NCBI GenBank assembly: GCA_003508835.1
Contig: PUFA01000066.1
Coordinates: 2,232,001 to 2,296,000 of the forward strand
Reading direction: 5' to 3'
DNA: 64,000 bases
Origin: Eonycteris spelaea
Taxonomy: Eukaryota > Chordata > Mammalia > Chiroptera > Pteropodidae
Shown here: piece after piece, positions 1-15,100 of the stretch
Layout of the letters: each line of letters starts with the position of its first letter
How positions within the stretch are numbered: position 1 is the first letter of the stretch
Notes under the pieces: generated by a model
Told to the model about the DNA's origin: nothing
Database searches by the model: none
What the model saw: only the letters and a program-made list of their open reading frames with translations
Position numbers and translations under genes: made by a program

Positions 1-123
1 AACTGTAATATGTCACTTGGACCTTGAACATTTCTTATGGTCATGATTAAAAAGGCCTGGTCATTACATTAGTAATTTAACCCTTTATCCCTTTTGTTGT
101 TTTTATAAACAGAAATATACGTG

Positions 124-154
<31 letters not shown>

Positions 155-3100
155 TGTGTGTGTGTCATTGACTAACAATGCATAGCACTCCATGAAAAAA
201 ACTATGCTTTGCAAGATGGGGGTAAGTACAGAGATTTTAAAATGTTTTCTTATATATTAAAACATCAGACACTGATCATTCGGAAGTCACCAAATAGAAA
301 TTGTCTTCCAATTACTTCTCAAGGAAGGAATTTACCACATTTTATTTAGACATATAGCAGAACATCATACGAAATAAGACAATATTTGTTTTGATGTTGT
401 AATGTTTGTGGACTCTTGTCTGAAAATGTCACCCCAGGACAAACACTTGAATAAATTTTGGAATGTCGGCCAGGTTCTCTGCCTTTCACTTTCCCGAGAC
501 TGCACTATTCAGATGCTGCCTCCACTTTCAGAAGAAAATCAGATACACAGCAAGAAAGGATCTAAAAAGTGTCTCTGAACTCTGTTCTAAAATCCAAAAC
601 AGCTAACTAATTTTGTTCTCAACAAATGCTGATGATGGCAAGCTTTTTTTACCCCCATTTTAAGTATTAAGGTACCTCCACTCCATTCTTAAAATTAGGT
701 TATGTTAATATTATCAGTATAGAATACCCTGTAAAAAAACGATAACCCATCACAGTACAGTGGTTTGTTAACTTTGGAGTGCATCTGAAGAATAACTGAG
801 GAAGCCAGTTAAGATACACATACATGCCCAGGGTTTTTGACTGAGTAACACAAAGGACGCCTAAGTATGTGTAACTTTAATAAGCTCCTAAAGTGATCCT
901 GATGCACTCCAAAATTTGAGGCACTACTTTAGAGCTTTAATTTTTCTTATTTTATCACTAAATATGACTTTATTTAAAATAATTTACATGAGAAATGTTG
1001 ATTTCACTATGTTTAGGTCATTTAAGTTTGGTGCCTAAAGGGATGGAGGTGACTTATCTTTATTGCTGATTTTTCCTGTAGGTCTTAACTTCAGGATTCC
1101 CTTAGTGCACAGCTTCTACTGGAAAAACTTAAAGACTTTCTCATCCCCTTTGAAATATGGGGTGTCTCCTGTATTTATGCTGCAGTTCACAAGGTTACTC
1201 ATCTAATCACCAACAGCATGAACTCAAAACCTTAGCCAGCCTGAGAGGTCAAAGAGCAGAAGCCTGCAGTGCCGTGCAGCCCCTGGGCCATGTTCGTGAT
1301 CCTTTCATAGAAAGACACTGAAGGGGAAAATGCTAGAAATAATAATAAAAAAATAATTAATTAGGAGTTAATTTCATTAATAGTCTTGCTTTTCTCCGAG
1401 ACTCTCCCCATCCGGCGCTTTTGTCACTCTGCTGCTTTCTGTGTGGAGGGTTGGCAGTGAGGTTAGAATCCTGGTTTGGATAGAATTAGAAGTCCACCAG
1501 ACCTCTGACTTTTTAAATAGTCTAACAGTCACCTAGAAGGGAAAAACTTTTCCTCTTTGAACGACTTGTTAAAAAAAAAAATGCAGTTATAGATTGAACA
1601 CATAGCCAAATTACCTGAAGTACTAAAGTGCCAAAGTACACATTTTAAAAACATCCACACAGTTAAATGAAGGGAATCCCTAAGTTAAGCTCTGCAAAAA
1701 AAAATCCTGTAGAAGGAACAGAACAGTTATAGAAAAGGACTAATTGTCTCCTAAAAGTAAAGAAACATTTCAAATTATGCTTTAGAATAGTGTTAAAACT
1801 AGCTTCATGTGAGTGGGAAATTCCTATTTTTCTTAAATGCATAATTCTTAAACGCTTAAAAATAATAGCTACCATTTCTTTAGCATTCACTAAATGCTGG
1901 GCATTGTGCTCCAGACTTTAACATATATTCTTCTTACTGAATATTCACAATAGACCTATTTGGTAGGTATTATTATCCTCATTTTATAGAGTAGGAACCT
2001 GGGGTTCAAAAAAGGTAGTAACCTGCCCAAGGTCACATAGCTATTAAGAAGCAAGGATTCAAACCCAGATCTGTCTGAATCCAAAGGCCAATCCACCTAA
2101 CCGAGCTACACTATGGTGCCTATTTATGACAGTGGCTGATGTTTCTTTTAGTCAAATGAAAAGAGAAACTTGGTATCGCTTGAGGTTTGCATGTCAAGAA
2201 AAATGAGGCATAAAGAGACAACTCAACTTTAATTATATTATGTATCTGCAAGGCTAAGATCAGAAACAGAGGACAAATTCCTTTTTTCTCATACTGTATC
2301 TTTTCATAGTACAGCTGCAAAAGACAAAGCCAGATATGCACACACTTACGTTCCAAGATGTACATTAGCACTGATATTGAACAAGCATAAAAGACTGAAT
2401 AATAAATAGTGAAAATTCAAATTAGTCAGTCTTTCATTCTCTAAGGTAAGAGGAATGACAAACATAATTGACATCAGAAACAATCTAAAATATTCTGAGA
2501 CTGATTTCTACCTCTCATCTTCAAACCCTTTATCTGATTGCTAAAAGTGGCAAAAATAATTTCCCGTTCACCTCTCTCCCTGCCATGTCTAAGGTGCATG
2601 TGCAAACAAGCAGGAAAGGAACTGGAGACAGGGTGTAGTCAGGAGGCCCAGAGCCTGGAAAACTCGTAGAAAATCATTCACCGTTGCTTGGGAATTCTCT
2701 CTATTCAGAATCCTAAACCACGACATACCAACTGAAGCTTTAAAAGCTAAACATTCCATATAGAAGCATATCTTTTATTTGACCCATTCTACAAAGATGA
2801 AAAAAGCAGCAACTCGCCAAAAATCTATACTTTTGCATCTCTTTAAGACAACTTCAGCGGTTTGAAAATATGTATTTTGAATAGCTACACCACTTGCAAT
2901 AGTATAAAAAGACAGAAAACATTGCTGGTGGATTATATGTGCACGAGCAGTATGGACAATATTTACCTTACAGTGAGCTGGACCTTGCTCACGCAAAAGC
3001 TTATACTCAGGCTGAATCTTGCTGAAACGGGCTAACTCATTCACAAGACACATTGGGGTTTTCTCTTTGGGGTGTGCCATGTTAGAAGGAACTGAAAAAT

Positions 3101-6100
3101 AATATAAGACCATTGAAGTCAACTAGCAGTATGCAGACTGCTGCTCTCCCAGGGATATGAAAAAAGAGGGAAAAACTAAAGCTCTAAGGATACAGAGCAG
3201 TAGTGATGCAAAACTTCAAACCACACTGGGGGAACATGCCTGAAGACAGCTGGGCTCTTTTCTGAACCAGATGAGGCCAGGTAACCTAGGAGAGGGTGTC
3301 TTTAATAGAGAGAGTGGAAGTCAGGATAATAACTAAACCACAGCAGGCAAGCAAGATCTGAAAGCAGATGAAGCAATGCTATTACAACCAAGGGAATAAC
3401 AAGATCTTCTGAGCAGAGACACACTGGTTACCACAACAGCTGTCAGCTGTACCCTGTTCGTTATTTCACAAACTCAACATGCCAATCCCATTTCTCAAAC
3501 AATGACTGTCGTTTTCCACACACTTCTCATTCCTGTGAGCCCCCTAGGTCTGATCTCCAGAGGCTGCCATCCTCAGACCTTAACTATTTCTGAAAATTAT
3601 AGAAGTAAAATAAAATGGCCTTCATGGGCAGGAGTTTTACATAGTCAATAGATGTGGCTATAAGAACACATTAGAAGAAAAAGCAATAAATCCCAGAGAA
3701 CTGAAATAGTCAGCGCCACTGGCTTTTAAGACAATCTCAAATGACAAATGTGGGGAAAAGTGAAGCTCTAGGGACGATGCCCAGTCAAAACTGCTACCTG
3801 GTGAGCCAGTCCAAAGAAGTCTAGAGGAAGTGTGACAAAGCCATGCGGCTGAGAATGGGACGAGCTAACACTCTAAAAACAGATTTACAAAGTAAAGGGA
3901 ATGAGATGAAAGGGAAATTGTCAAATATAAGGGGCTGAGAGGAATTTCGCGTAAGGCGACTCTGGCATGGAGACACCCATGCTGACACTCCATCTAACTG
4001 GTTTTGCTACTTGGGGGTGGGGAGCAGAATACTCCCCACTGTTTTTAGTTTTATTCAGGTGTTTCAAGTCTTTTCTAATCAATGAGCAGATTTAGTTCAT
4101 TTCTAGTTTCCTAATAATCAGACTTGAATGCTCCTAAAACTTATTTCCTTTTTAAAAATCTGTTTCTTTGTTAAATCTCTAATTAGGACTCAATATGACT
4201 TCTGAACTACCTTTGGAATCTCTACAACTGAAACTTATTCAAAATAACAATTAAAGAATGTTAATGCACTCTTTTGCTTGCCAATAAATCTGGCTGCCCC
4301 CCTGCTTGGGATAAAATCTTACATACAAAAAGGGGGCTTACAACTACAAGTGTTCTTTGTCCGTTCTGGGAAATAATTTTAAAAGCAGAATTTTCCCATA
4401 TAACAATAAATATCCAAAGTGGTATTTATTTTTCAATTCTCTCTGCCAGCCGTCACTTTATAATAGACAAGTCTTTATAGTTTAGTTTTCACCTCTCTTT
4501 TTTACACTTTGAAATGCTGTGAACTAAGGGTTCCATCAACCCAGTACACAACCAAGTGTTTGCTATCTGGGATAAAGAAGCTTGAGTGCTAATACTTTCG
4601 TCTGCTTCTTGAAAGTGAATATGAGAGCTCTCTACATCCACAATCTACTTATCAATTTGGAAAACAGGCTGAGAAAACATTTTAAACAGAAGACACTTGG
4701 ATTCACACGCTTACCTGCAGCTGCACTGGTGGATGTAAGAGATGCAGAGGGTAAAGCAGAGTTTTGAATAGGTCTACCTGCATTTTCAGAGGGCAGAAAG
4801 CTAGCAGTAGAAGGAATACTCATCAAAGGCTGTGAGAGGAGAGGTTGGTTCTTGTTCAATATTTGGCTCCCTGAGAGAGCAACAGATGGGTTCTGAACTT
4901 GCACTTGAACTTGAGACATGGTCACTTAGAACAAAAGTGACAAGTGCAGGTAAACAGCTTTCAGTGCAGGTTAATTCAGTGCTATGAAGTCTAAAGTTCT
5001 ACCTAAAAGTTGTAAGGGAAAGAAAATAAAAAGGTAAATTATAGAGGAGATATGTAACTGCCAATATTCAGTCAAAATTGGTGTCACCTACTCAAGTATG
5101 AAAATAGCCCCAATTAGCATGTTGATGTATTAGAACTGTGTTTATCCTTGGTATACAGTAAGGTTCCTGGCCCTGTGACTTTCTCACAGTGTTTTTAAAT
5201 GACTTACAATACCCACATGCTCTGCGTGTTCATTTTATGAAGAAATCAGTAGAGTATAATATTTATTGTTGAATATTAAGAATTATAAACTGTGGCTTAT
5301 ATTCAAAATGCAAATTTAAAAATATGGAGCAGTTTTTCCATAGTATATGGAATATGGTAAAGGCTTCTAGCCTCAGAATTATAAGCAGCTGAAAGCAAAC
5401 TGGGTTGTAACATCATTAGTGAATGTAAACATGGTTCTATTTAAGGGCCTGGTGCTCAGAGTGGCACCTTTACAGCTTTCCTTTAAGTTGACTGAAGAAT
5501 TTCTCACTTGTTTTTTTCCCTTATAATGGTTTTCTTAGAGATCTGAGGTGATCTCCTTTAGTTACAGACCCCAAACCAGAACACTGTCGCACCCACATCA
5601 ATGCTCTCAGTGCTGAGAAATTATCTGAATAGCAAAGACCATACTATAGTATTTGCAATATTAAAAGGAAGAGTGGAGAAGATGTAGAGAAGAACGAATT
5701 TCAGACTGGCAATTTTATTGCTGTGGCTGGTGGGGGTAGAACCTGGAGAGCAGAAAAAATTGGTATACTGCGGCTTGTAAGCTCCAAAGGCATTATTTCT
5801 AAATATTACATTTCAAGTTCTCCGCAAGTCAAAAATTAAGGATAATTCTGCTCATTTTCATGCCCATCCTTCAAAAAGCTGAAAATGCTGAAGGCAAAAG
5901 TACTCAAAAATAACCAGTAGCAACAAAGAACAGAAAAAGCCAACCAAAAAGAAACAAGCAAACTAACAAATTAGAACTTTTATGAGAGTAATCATCTGTC
6001 ATTCTAACCTTATACAAGTCTCAAAACAATTTTTAATGAAAGTTGGACTTCTAGAAAGAGATGAATGACCAAAGCAATTAAGTTACTTGAAGAGTCCTGG

Positions 6101-9100
6101 CACATTCTCTCTTGCTGAGAGCAAAAACAGGACCACAAAACTCACAACAAAGCAAAAACCCCAGCTGAAATACAACTTTGGATCACAGAGGCATAAACAT
6201 TTCCCTATTCAACAAAATTGCCCGATACTGCAGAGATTCCTTGTTTACTCTTGGAATCAGAGCAAAATAACAGAGCTCCGCTGAAGATCTAGATAATGGT
6301 CTTCCCAGAAGAGCTGCCAGTGTCCAGAAAACAAGTCCAGAGCCGTTTCAAGTCAGCTATGACCTTGTTTCCTTGCTTTCATTTCCTTCAGTTGCCAAAA
6401 TAGAAATATTTCCCTCTCAATCTTCTCCCTCCTGCTTTTACTCACCCCTTTCCTCTAAGCGTGGCCTTGAGGGCATTTTTCTATTAAAAGAAGAAAAAAA
6501 ATCATTTACAGTGTACTCACAACTTCAGGATGCCAATCACAGGTCACAGGTCAAAAAATAGCCAAAGCAAGGTGTTTTGCTTCAGAGTTTGCCTGTATCC
6601 CAGAAGACACAACCCGACTCCGCCCTGGGTGGCTCTGAGAGTCTGAGACTGAACGAATGAATGAACTAAATTTAGAAGGGAGGGGCCCCAAAGGGATCTT
6701 TTTGGCTAAGGCTGTCTACAGCAGGCCCACAGCCAGTATTTCCATCAGAGAGGTAAATGCATAGGTTTTCTAGAAGTAGAGAAAGGGAACAGGCTTTTAA
6801 TTAAGATTGTCCCCCAAAAATGTTAACCGCAAGTTCACCTGGAGGAGTTATGTCTTTATAAAAATTGGCTGAAACAAGCAGTTTGAAACTGCAAATAAAA
6901 AAGTGCTAAATCCTCCTAAAAAGGCTGTTTACAAATTTTTAATTTCCAACAACATGACCAATAGTAAAGGTCAATAAACAATACTCATTTGCTAAGATAT
7001 TTTTAGTCATTTGCTAATTTAACACTTCTATGTATCTTTAGGCCTGAAAAGGGAATCTAAAGCAGTGTTTTAAAGGGGGGTAATTTTCCTCCCCAAGGGC
7101 ATGTGACCATGTCTGGAGACATTACTTGGTTGTCACGACTGGGAAGTAGGAGGACCTACTTGTATGTAATGGATAAAGGGGCCAGAGATGTTGTTTCCAG
7201 CATATACTAACCCACAAAATAAAATCTTACTAATATAACAAGTAGCTTGTATTCTTAGACAGGAAAAGAAAATCTTTTCATCTCAGACTCTAAAAAATTG
7301 ATGCTTAGTATTTACCCAAACAGACGCTCCTCTCCCAAAGAGAAGGCAGGCAGCAATCACAGTTACGAACAGGGGTAAATATGTTGTTTACCCACATAAC
7401 TCAAAGAACAAATAAAGCTTTTCACTACTGCTATTTATACAGTTCACAGCAACATTCAGGGGAATTATGGAATTTTGGAGTTATTACTTCTGTATAAATT
7501 TAGAACCTGTTGCTCAAAAGTACTTTGTCCTGAAAATTAAATCCTTAACTGAAATCTTGTTTTTTTCCTTTAAACCTATCTTTAAGGATTGTTTTCCACC
7601 AGATAAATTAGGGACTGGAGAGAGAGATCAAAATGCTTTGTTGGAGTCTTCTTATAGAATAATATTTACACAAAGTAAAGTTAGGTCGAAAGTGTGAAAC
7701 AAAGGCTCCTCAGTTTTCCCCAGCACTAGAAACACCTCTGACTGTTAGGCCTGTATCGTGCTATTTCTCTGCCTCCCGCCTCCTGCCTCCAGCACAGATG
7801 AGGGCCATGGTTTTTTCCTACTTGAAGAGCTTTAGACAGCAACTTAGGAAAACATTCACCTTATTCTCAAATCCTAATTTTATGGAGTATATATTAGCAC
7901 TACAACACCAACAGGGGTGATAGAATTATGGGTACCTCTTTTTAAAAAACTCCTCATTCCAAGTCTCTCCCACCCCTCCAGGGTTCTAACTTTGGCTTGG
8001 TGACACAAAAAAACCTTTTTTTAAAAAAAGTCTCACCTTGGCTGACATCTTCCATTTCACAAGTGCCAAGTACTTTTTAATGGGTTGTAGAGAAGAGGAA
8101 TATGGGCACATGAACTCTACAAAAACATTTTTTTTAATATACATGATGTACTAAAAAGTGATTAGGTACAAAATGCATATTCCTCCCTCAGCAGTGAACC
8201 TACCAAGACTAGACCATACACGCGAAGGCAGACCCTTGTAGAAATAGTTTAGACGACTATTTGCGGTAGTGCTTAGTCTGACTCACTTTCAACTAACAGA
8301 CTGTTAAATCACTGTAGAATGAAACAACTACTTCAGCAATTATGGGAAAAAAATCATTTTTAATATCTAATTTTTAAGTGGATTAACCCATAATTATAAT
8401 GAAGTACACTTTTGCATATTTGACATATCATTTGCCATCTAGTAAGTGATGTTTCCAGACAAGAAGTGCTTAAAAAAAAAAGACAGACATACAGACAGAC
8501 AGACAGACAGAAAGAAAGGAGTCATCCCAAATCTGGACAAGATTTTAAGATAGCCATAAACACGTCACTAAATCTCTCTCATTCAAAGCCCTTCATTAAA
8601 TCTTATGTAGTATGGTACACAGATACAAAGGAGTACTACAGTTCCTTCCCATGAGAAAGCATTAGCAATATCAACAGCAATTTTAGGATATATCTATTCA
8701 ATATTCAATAAAAATTTATTAAGTATCAATTACATGCAAACCTTTACATGGCAGACTGTACATTCTCCAGTGAGACTCTATTTGCTAAATATTTTCTTCA
8801 AAGACAGAGAGATCTTTAAGCAACCAACTGTAAATCTATTCATCTGTTTTCTTTAGTTTGAGGCTTTGCTCTCAAAGATTGCCAACAACAACAAAAAAGT
8901 TAAGGAATAAACCACTTTTCCTATAATAGTCCTAACATATACCTAAAATACCTTTATACTCAACAGTTATTTGCCAGATCCTTTTCTGATACATTTTTCT
9001 AGTTGCAATGTGTTGTATGTTTTCTCTAAGTAAACTCACTCCCCGCCACCTTCCCACCATCCCCTGCCCCCTGAAACAGCTAATCATTGACTCCAATAAT

Positions 9101-12100
9101 TATCCAAACTCCTGTAGACAAGGCACCCACAAGTACAGAAACATGGCAGTCACTATCATCCTACATAATCATTTCCAAAAAGACAATGTCAAGCAAGTAA
9201 TATCCAATACTAAAATGTTCTTTAAAAGAAATATGACCAAACTACGCAAAAGAAGGGGGAAAAAAGACCACTATGTGCTTGGTGCTCGAGAGAAAAGACA
9301 CAGGACAGACAGCCCTGAGGAGGCACAACCACTTACAAGACAATCAAATCAGCCAGAAATAATGCCTGGAAACAACCCAGGCTGTTCAAGACCTTTGCAT
9401 CCAATACAAATGACTGAATGTGGCCCCTGTCTCACACTTGGCCCGGTGCCAACTGGGCAATGGAGGCTTTTCTTTCCACACAAATGTACCCATTGGGTGG
9501 TCCATTTAAAGAAACACTTCCTAAGAGAATTCATTATTAATTGTTCATCTTAGAAATACCATCACACCACACTGTGTACTAAAGTGGAAAAAACATTTAC
9601 CTCTCAGTCTAATAAGCTACAAAGCTTAATTTCTTTTCTAGCTTTCAAACCTTATCAAACTTCCCTCTTCAAATTCTTAAAAATAACCATGCTCAAACAT
9701 ATTATTTTGTAAATATGAAAGTATTTTTAAAATCTAAACTTATAAACACAGAGAAAAATGTTTTAAACCAACCAAAATGAATTTAAGATATGCTAGAGAT
9801 TTTTAAGAGTAGTACTGTGTGACATATTCCTGAATAAGAAGGGGACAACAGTTAACAGGCTTTTCCTTTCAGAAAAGGGAAATCATAGTCTGTAATCATG
9901 TGCCATCTACCCAGAAATACGCCTGAATTTACCATCATCTTCATGCAAAACAGACCAGTGCCAAGACCCAGTTTCTAAGAAACCGGCCTTGCTGCTAAGT
10001 AGCAACCAACAATGTTAAATCAGACCAAACTTGTGGCTTTCAGTTCTACTCCCGATTCAGATAGCAATTGTATAGCCAATTCTTGGCAATTCACTGCCCA
10101 GTGCCTCAGTTTCCCCAAATCACTTTGTAATAAGATATTTGACAAAGCCTCAGTCATACCAATCTGAGGGATAAAACACTTAAGGAATCCTGAGGCTTGG
10201 TAAGTTATTCAGTTCTTTGAAAATAAAACTATTACACAGATTCAGTGTGATAAGTGTAAATCCATTCACTGAGCTTTGTACAACTTTTCTAATTTCCTTA
10301 TGCTTCAACTTCCTCATTCCCAAAGAAAGCTGGGTTAACTGTCCACTAATTACTACTTCAGAGATACAGTATGATGTGCTTTCAGCTCTTAGAGGGAAAG
10401 GACTGAAAAACACAAAGCAGTGTCAATGCCTGCAGTGTATTTTTCAGTGCCTGATAAAGACTGTAAAATCCTAGGAACATTTTTGATCTAAATGATCACA
10501 AGCAACCAGTGGTAAACGAAACTTGATCATAACCCTATCTCATGACAGAAAACAATGTTGAATTATTTCACAAGTTTGAAAACCAAGTCGAAATACAGAC
10601 AGTCTGAGAAATCAAAGGCCAACTATAAGTTTCTATGACCAAGATGCTTACTGACAGAGTGATGTTAATGATAACTTCAGTGGTCAATTTTCATGTCTCT
10701 ACATTTAAAATACATGGCAGTGCTGGCTAGAGAGTTTTACATTCTTGCCAACAATTTACCCTGTATTTAATTACTTTCTAACTAAATCTCAAGAGTAAAA
10801 AGAAATCCAAACTGTATAAAATCTCTTTTCTCTAATATTACAGCCAAAAGTAAAAGTCATTTTCCACACGATCACTGTAGAATTTAAAAACATTATAGAT
10901 TATGAACAGGCCTGAAATTACAGTGTCAAATTAAGTATACCTTAAAAAGAGGTGCTCCAGGAACAATGATGTTTTGGTTCAGGTCTGAGAGGTTATGTGG
11001 TTAGAAAACTCCTGGAAAATAAGAAATAATAATTAACTTTTTCTGAAAATGAAGATATATATTGCTAAAGTTTGGTGAAACCTAAAATTTACAAGTAAAG
11101 AACTTTCTGAAAACATGATGTCACAGCTTGAAGCCTCATACTATAGCGTCTACAAAAGACACGACTACCTGGGAACTAGATAAAGAGTACTTTGCAGAGA
11201 CACGAACATAAGAGACAGCAGAAATTTTCTTTTCCAGTCTCAACTACATACTAGTAAGAGAGCTGTGATGAATACCTAAGAATTAAAAAAAAGAGAAGAA
11301 AAGAAACGGACATCAAATACTGCCTGATTACAAAAGCCTAATCTTTAAACTTTTAACTTACTGGCTAAATATTTTATTGGTAAATGTCCTTACCATGTGC
11401 TTGGTGATGCAAATACAATTACATAGGAAATTTTAGCAAAAGGCACTCTGTACATAAATATTCTTACATTAAATTGCAAAATATGAACAAGCACATTACC
11501 GCTAGTAAATCCAAATCATAATCATTCATTAGAACTGGATTTCGAGTGGCATAAAAGTTTAATTCTCCAACTCTCAGGTCTGCTTCATCTAGAGGGTCTC
11601 CCTTTTTAAATGCTAGTAGTCAGCAGCAAATAGATTTCCTTGAGATGCTATTTGCATTTTTACAACATAAATTTTGCTCATGTCAATTTCTCACTGCTAC
11701 TGTGACTTAATAAACAATAAAAAGTAGCTGATCACTGTCCAAACGGTTCTAGAAAATCATGAGCTCTAATTCGTTCTCTGGTATTTTAACAACTCAAGTT
11801 CTTTTTGTAAACAATGTACTAGACTAACAACCTTCCAATCTAGAACCCTTTGTTCCATAATCTCACCCACTGAAAAGACAAGCATAAAAGGGAACTGAAA
11901 AAAGCTTCTGTGCAGCCCAAACAGATGTCTAAGACCACACATTAGAGCCCAAGCAAGCCTTTTACCAATGAGGTTCCCTCAATTCAAACCTACCTACGCT
12001 GAACAATTATGGTAGGTTTGGGTATCCGGTTTTCTAGCCCAAACCAGAAGTTAAAGAATTAGATTGGAAAAAAAGGATCTGCTCATGTCAGACAGATACA

Positions 12101-15100
12101 TGATGACAACAGTAAGAAACAATCATCAACAACTCAAAGAAAAAGGGGAAGGGAGGAAAAAATACAGCAGTCTGCAACCATTAGGATTTCAAACATCTTT
12201 ATACAAGTGATAGTTGAGATTCACATACATATATATTCATACTTCCATGAGTAAACATTTTTTAAATCCTCCAACCATATTAAAATAATAACCCAAAACC
12301 ATCATGGTTATTACCAGTACATGTATATAGTACTTACCAAGTAGAAGCAAAGTAAAAAGACTGGGTTAAGCCCAATTTCCTTTCTTTTGTCCCACTCAAG
12401 AAAACTTTATTCACTCAAAATAATTATGGAACGCCTATTATTTGTAGGCACTATTCTAGGCACAGGGGAGAGAGGAGCACACAAATAAGTTTCAGTCTCA
12501 GTCCTTATGGGATTCACATTTGAATAGTAATAACCCTAAACCCAATACAAATTTAAATAATTCACAGTGGCATTTTAATTAGCAGTAAAAAAATCAGTTA
12601 TAACATATATCACTTCATAACTACAGAAGACAAAAAGAACATAAAAGAGCTCTTAGCTGCAAAATGTTGAGTTAGGGTAAGGGCCAATCAGCTAGCACAT
12701 GGCTGTCTGTCTGGGTGTGGTGGATAAAATTCTTGATTGTGGATCTGAGTTGGGGTCTCAACCTTGGTGCTCAGGTGAATAAATCCCAGCCAAGTCACAC
12801 CTGCAGGCTTCAACCTTTTACTATATTAAATGGGGTTACCACCACCAATTTCAGATGATTAATAAAATGATAATCATACAATACTTGAGTGAATCAACTA
12901 GTAATGTAGATGAAATGCTTGTAAACTGTAATATGTCACACCAACGTTAGCTGTTAAATATCACTTTCTTAGGGCACATGGTACCTGTCATAAAATTAAT
13001 AAACCATGTTATAAACACACTAAGAAAAAAATGTAACAAACTTAAAAACTTATCCAAAAAAATAAATTTTTTTTACTTTATTCTTTTTTACATTTGGTGC
13101 TTAAATTGATAAATTCTCAGTTGATAGGCAAATTACTACCTAAAAGCAGTTACACTCTAAATGTTCCAGGTTGTAAAGGTTCACTCAACTACAACCAAAA
13201 GGAAACTTATTTACCTAACTGCACATGACTGTCATTTAAATAAAAGGTCATAAAGCCTCAATGAGCGGGTTCGTTAAATTGCGTTACAAAGAACTTAAGC
13301 CTCCAAGCATAGTCGGACTTATCATTATGTATAAATTATTTTCTTTCTGACAGAGGAAAGGACTGCCTAGCATTTTGGACAAAATCACAATGTCATCAGC
13401 AGACAATGGCCCTATTTGTATGAGGGTGGAATCTGCAAGTGTAGAAAATGCATGCCTCAGTTAATTTTAATCTATAGAAAGCAAGGACTTCAAAAAAGCA
13501 AAAATGTAAGAAAATCACAAAATCTGGTCAGATCATAAAGCTCATGCCTGAGGGGAGTCAATATATTAATAATTTAAGAAGCATCATCAGCTCATCTCAT
13601 TCCCAGAAAAGACACATTTCCAACACCTTTTATTGCTTAATGAGACATATGCCATTACGGACTATAAGGTCGCCTCAGTTAAGGTTAAACACAGAATGGA
13701 AACTTACACATCATCTCACTAAAACCCCAAATCCAAAGGCACATTTAATTTCATTGATCTAGGCTTTTCAGACTAGCCGTAAGAGATTACTGCTTGGGAG
13801 AGGGCTAAAGGCTTCTTATTCAGGAGACCACTGATTCAAAGAAAATAAAGAAATTGTTCAGCAGGCAGTTCAATACCAAACAGAAAGTTATATTAAATAT
13901 TCCCAATACTGTGAGCCAGAAAATAGATGTTTCCAGCAATGACTGGAAAGTAAAGAGAGCAACAATCACATAAACTTATAAAGTTAATTAAAGCTCAGCT
14001 AACTCTTTTCAAATAAAGCAGAATACTATAATTCTAAATTATATTAATTTTCTTGGAAACAATCTTGTCTATAGTTAATAAGCCGTTTTTAACAAACTTC
14101 ATGAAAGATTACAGCATGAACGAGAGCCTCCTTCAACACAAAGGTTACTAAAACAGTCCTTCCCCATTTACTTCTAAGCACCACCCCCAACCTTTGAATC
14201 AGCTTAGAAGTTTTAGTTTAATTTGACTGCATCAATCTATTACGGCAAACAAAAGTAAACTGTAAATCTTCAAACTATTTCATGGGAATGACAAAGAGGT
14301 TTTATTTTTAAAAACTGAATTACTGAACCAGACTTTTTTTTTTCCAAATTGGTCTAAAATTCTAGTGAACAAAATTCATCCTAGCTGTGGTGGGTGGGAA
14401 AGTGGGGTAATAAATTTTCCTAAACAAAAAGCACATGAGCATAATTAGAGGTAAAGTGTGGTTCAATGGCTCAGGACCTCATGCCTGTTACCTGGCCTCA
14501 CAGACAAATCTCAGTAGTGTCAGCTATTATGACCCTTCCTCGCAAATCTTTACAAGTATCAGAAATACAACATAAATCGTCTACTTTAACCCTTGGCGCA
14601 AAGAAAGAGCTCAATGAACTGCAGCTTTGATGTTAAATTCAATGTGACATTTCAGATTCCTTTCCTGCATCAAAAAACCCTCACCCTGTAATCCTAACCT
14701 GGCACATGGTAAGAGCTCAATAAATAGTAGCAAATATTATCCAGCAGATTCACTAATCTTGTGCTCAGTCACATAAATATCTATAAATATAAACTTATAG
14801 CTACATACCACTTGTAAAAAATTTTTTTAAATGAGAAGAGAACAAGCTGACTAAAATCAACCCACTTGATGAGCAACCAATTCTAAAGCTACATCAATCT
14901 GATGAGCAATCATAATTTAGAGGAAAGACCGTAGGGCACTTAAATAGATTTTCTTAGACTTTGTAGTCTGGTAGACATGACCAAAAAAAAAACAAAAACA
15001 AAACAAAACAAAAACCCCACCTCTAGGACCATTATGACCTCTGTGTCGTATTATAATAAAATGGCCTGTTTTGTTTCCATTACTATTATAAACTCACAAA

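Noticed and set aside
9008..9553. 181-codon open frame in a STAU1 intron
   Set aside because: Low-complexity translation with no recognisable motif, no splice or promoter context, and an opposing frame overlapping it. Treated as chance.
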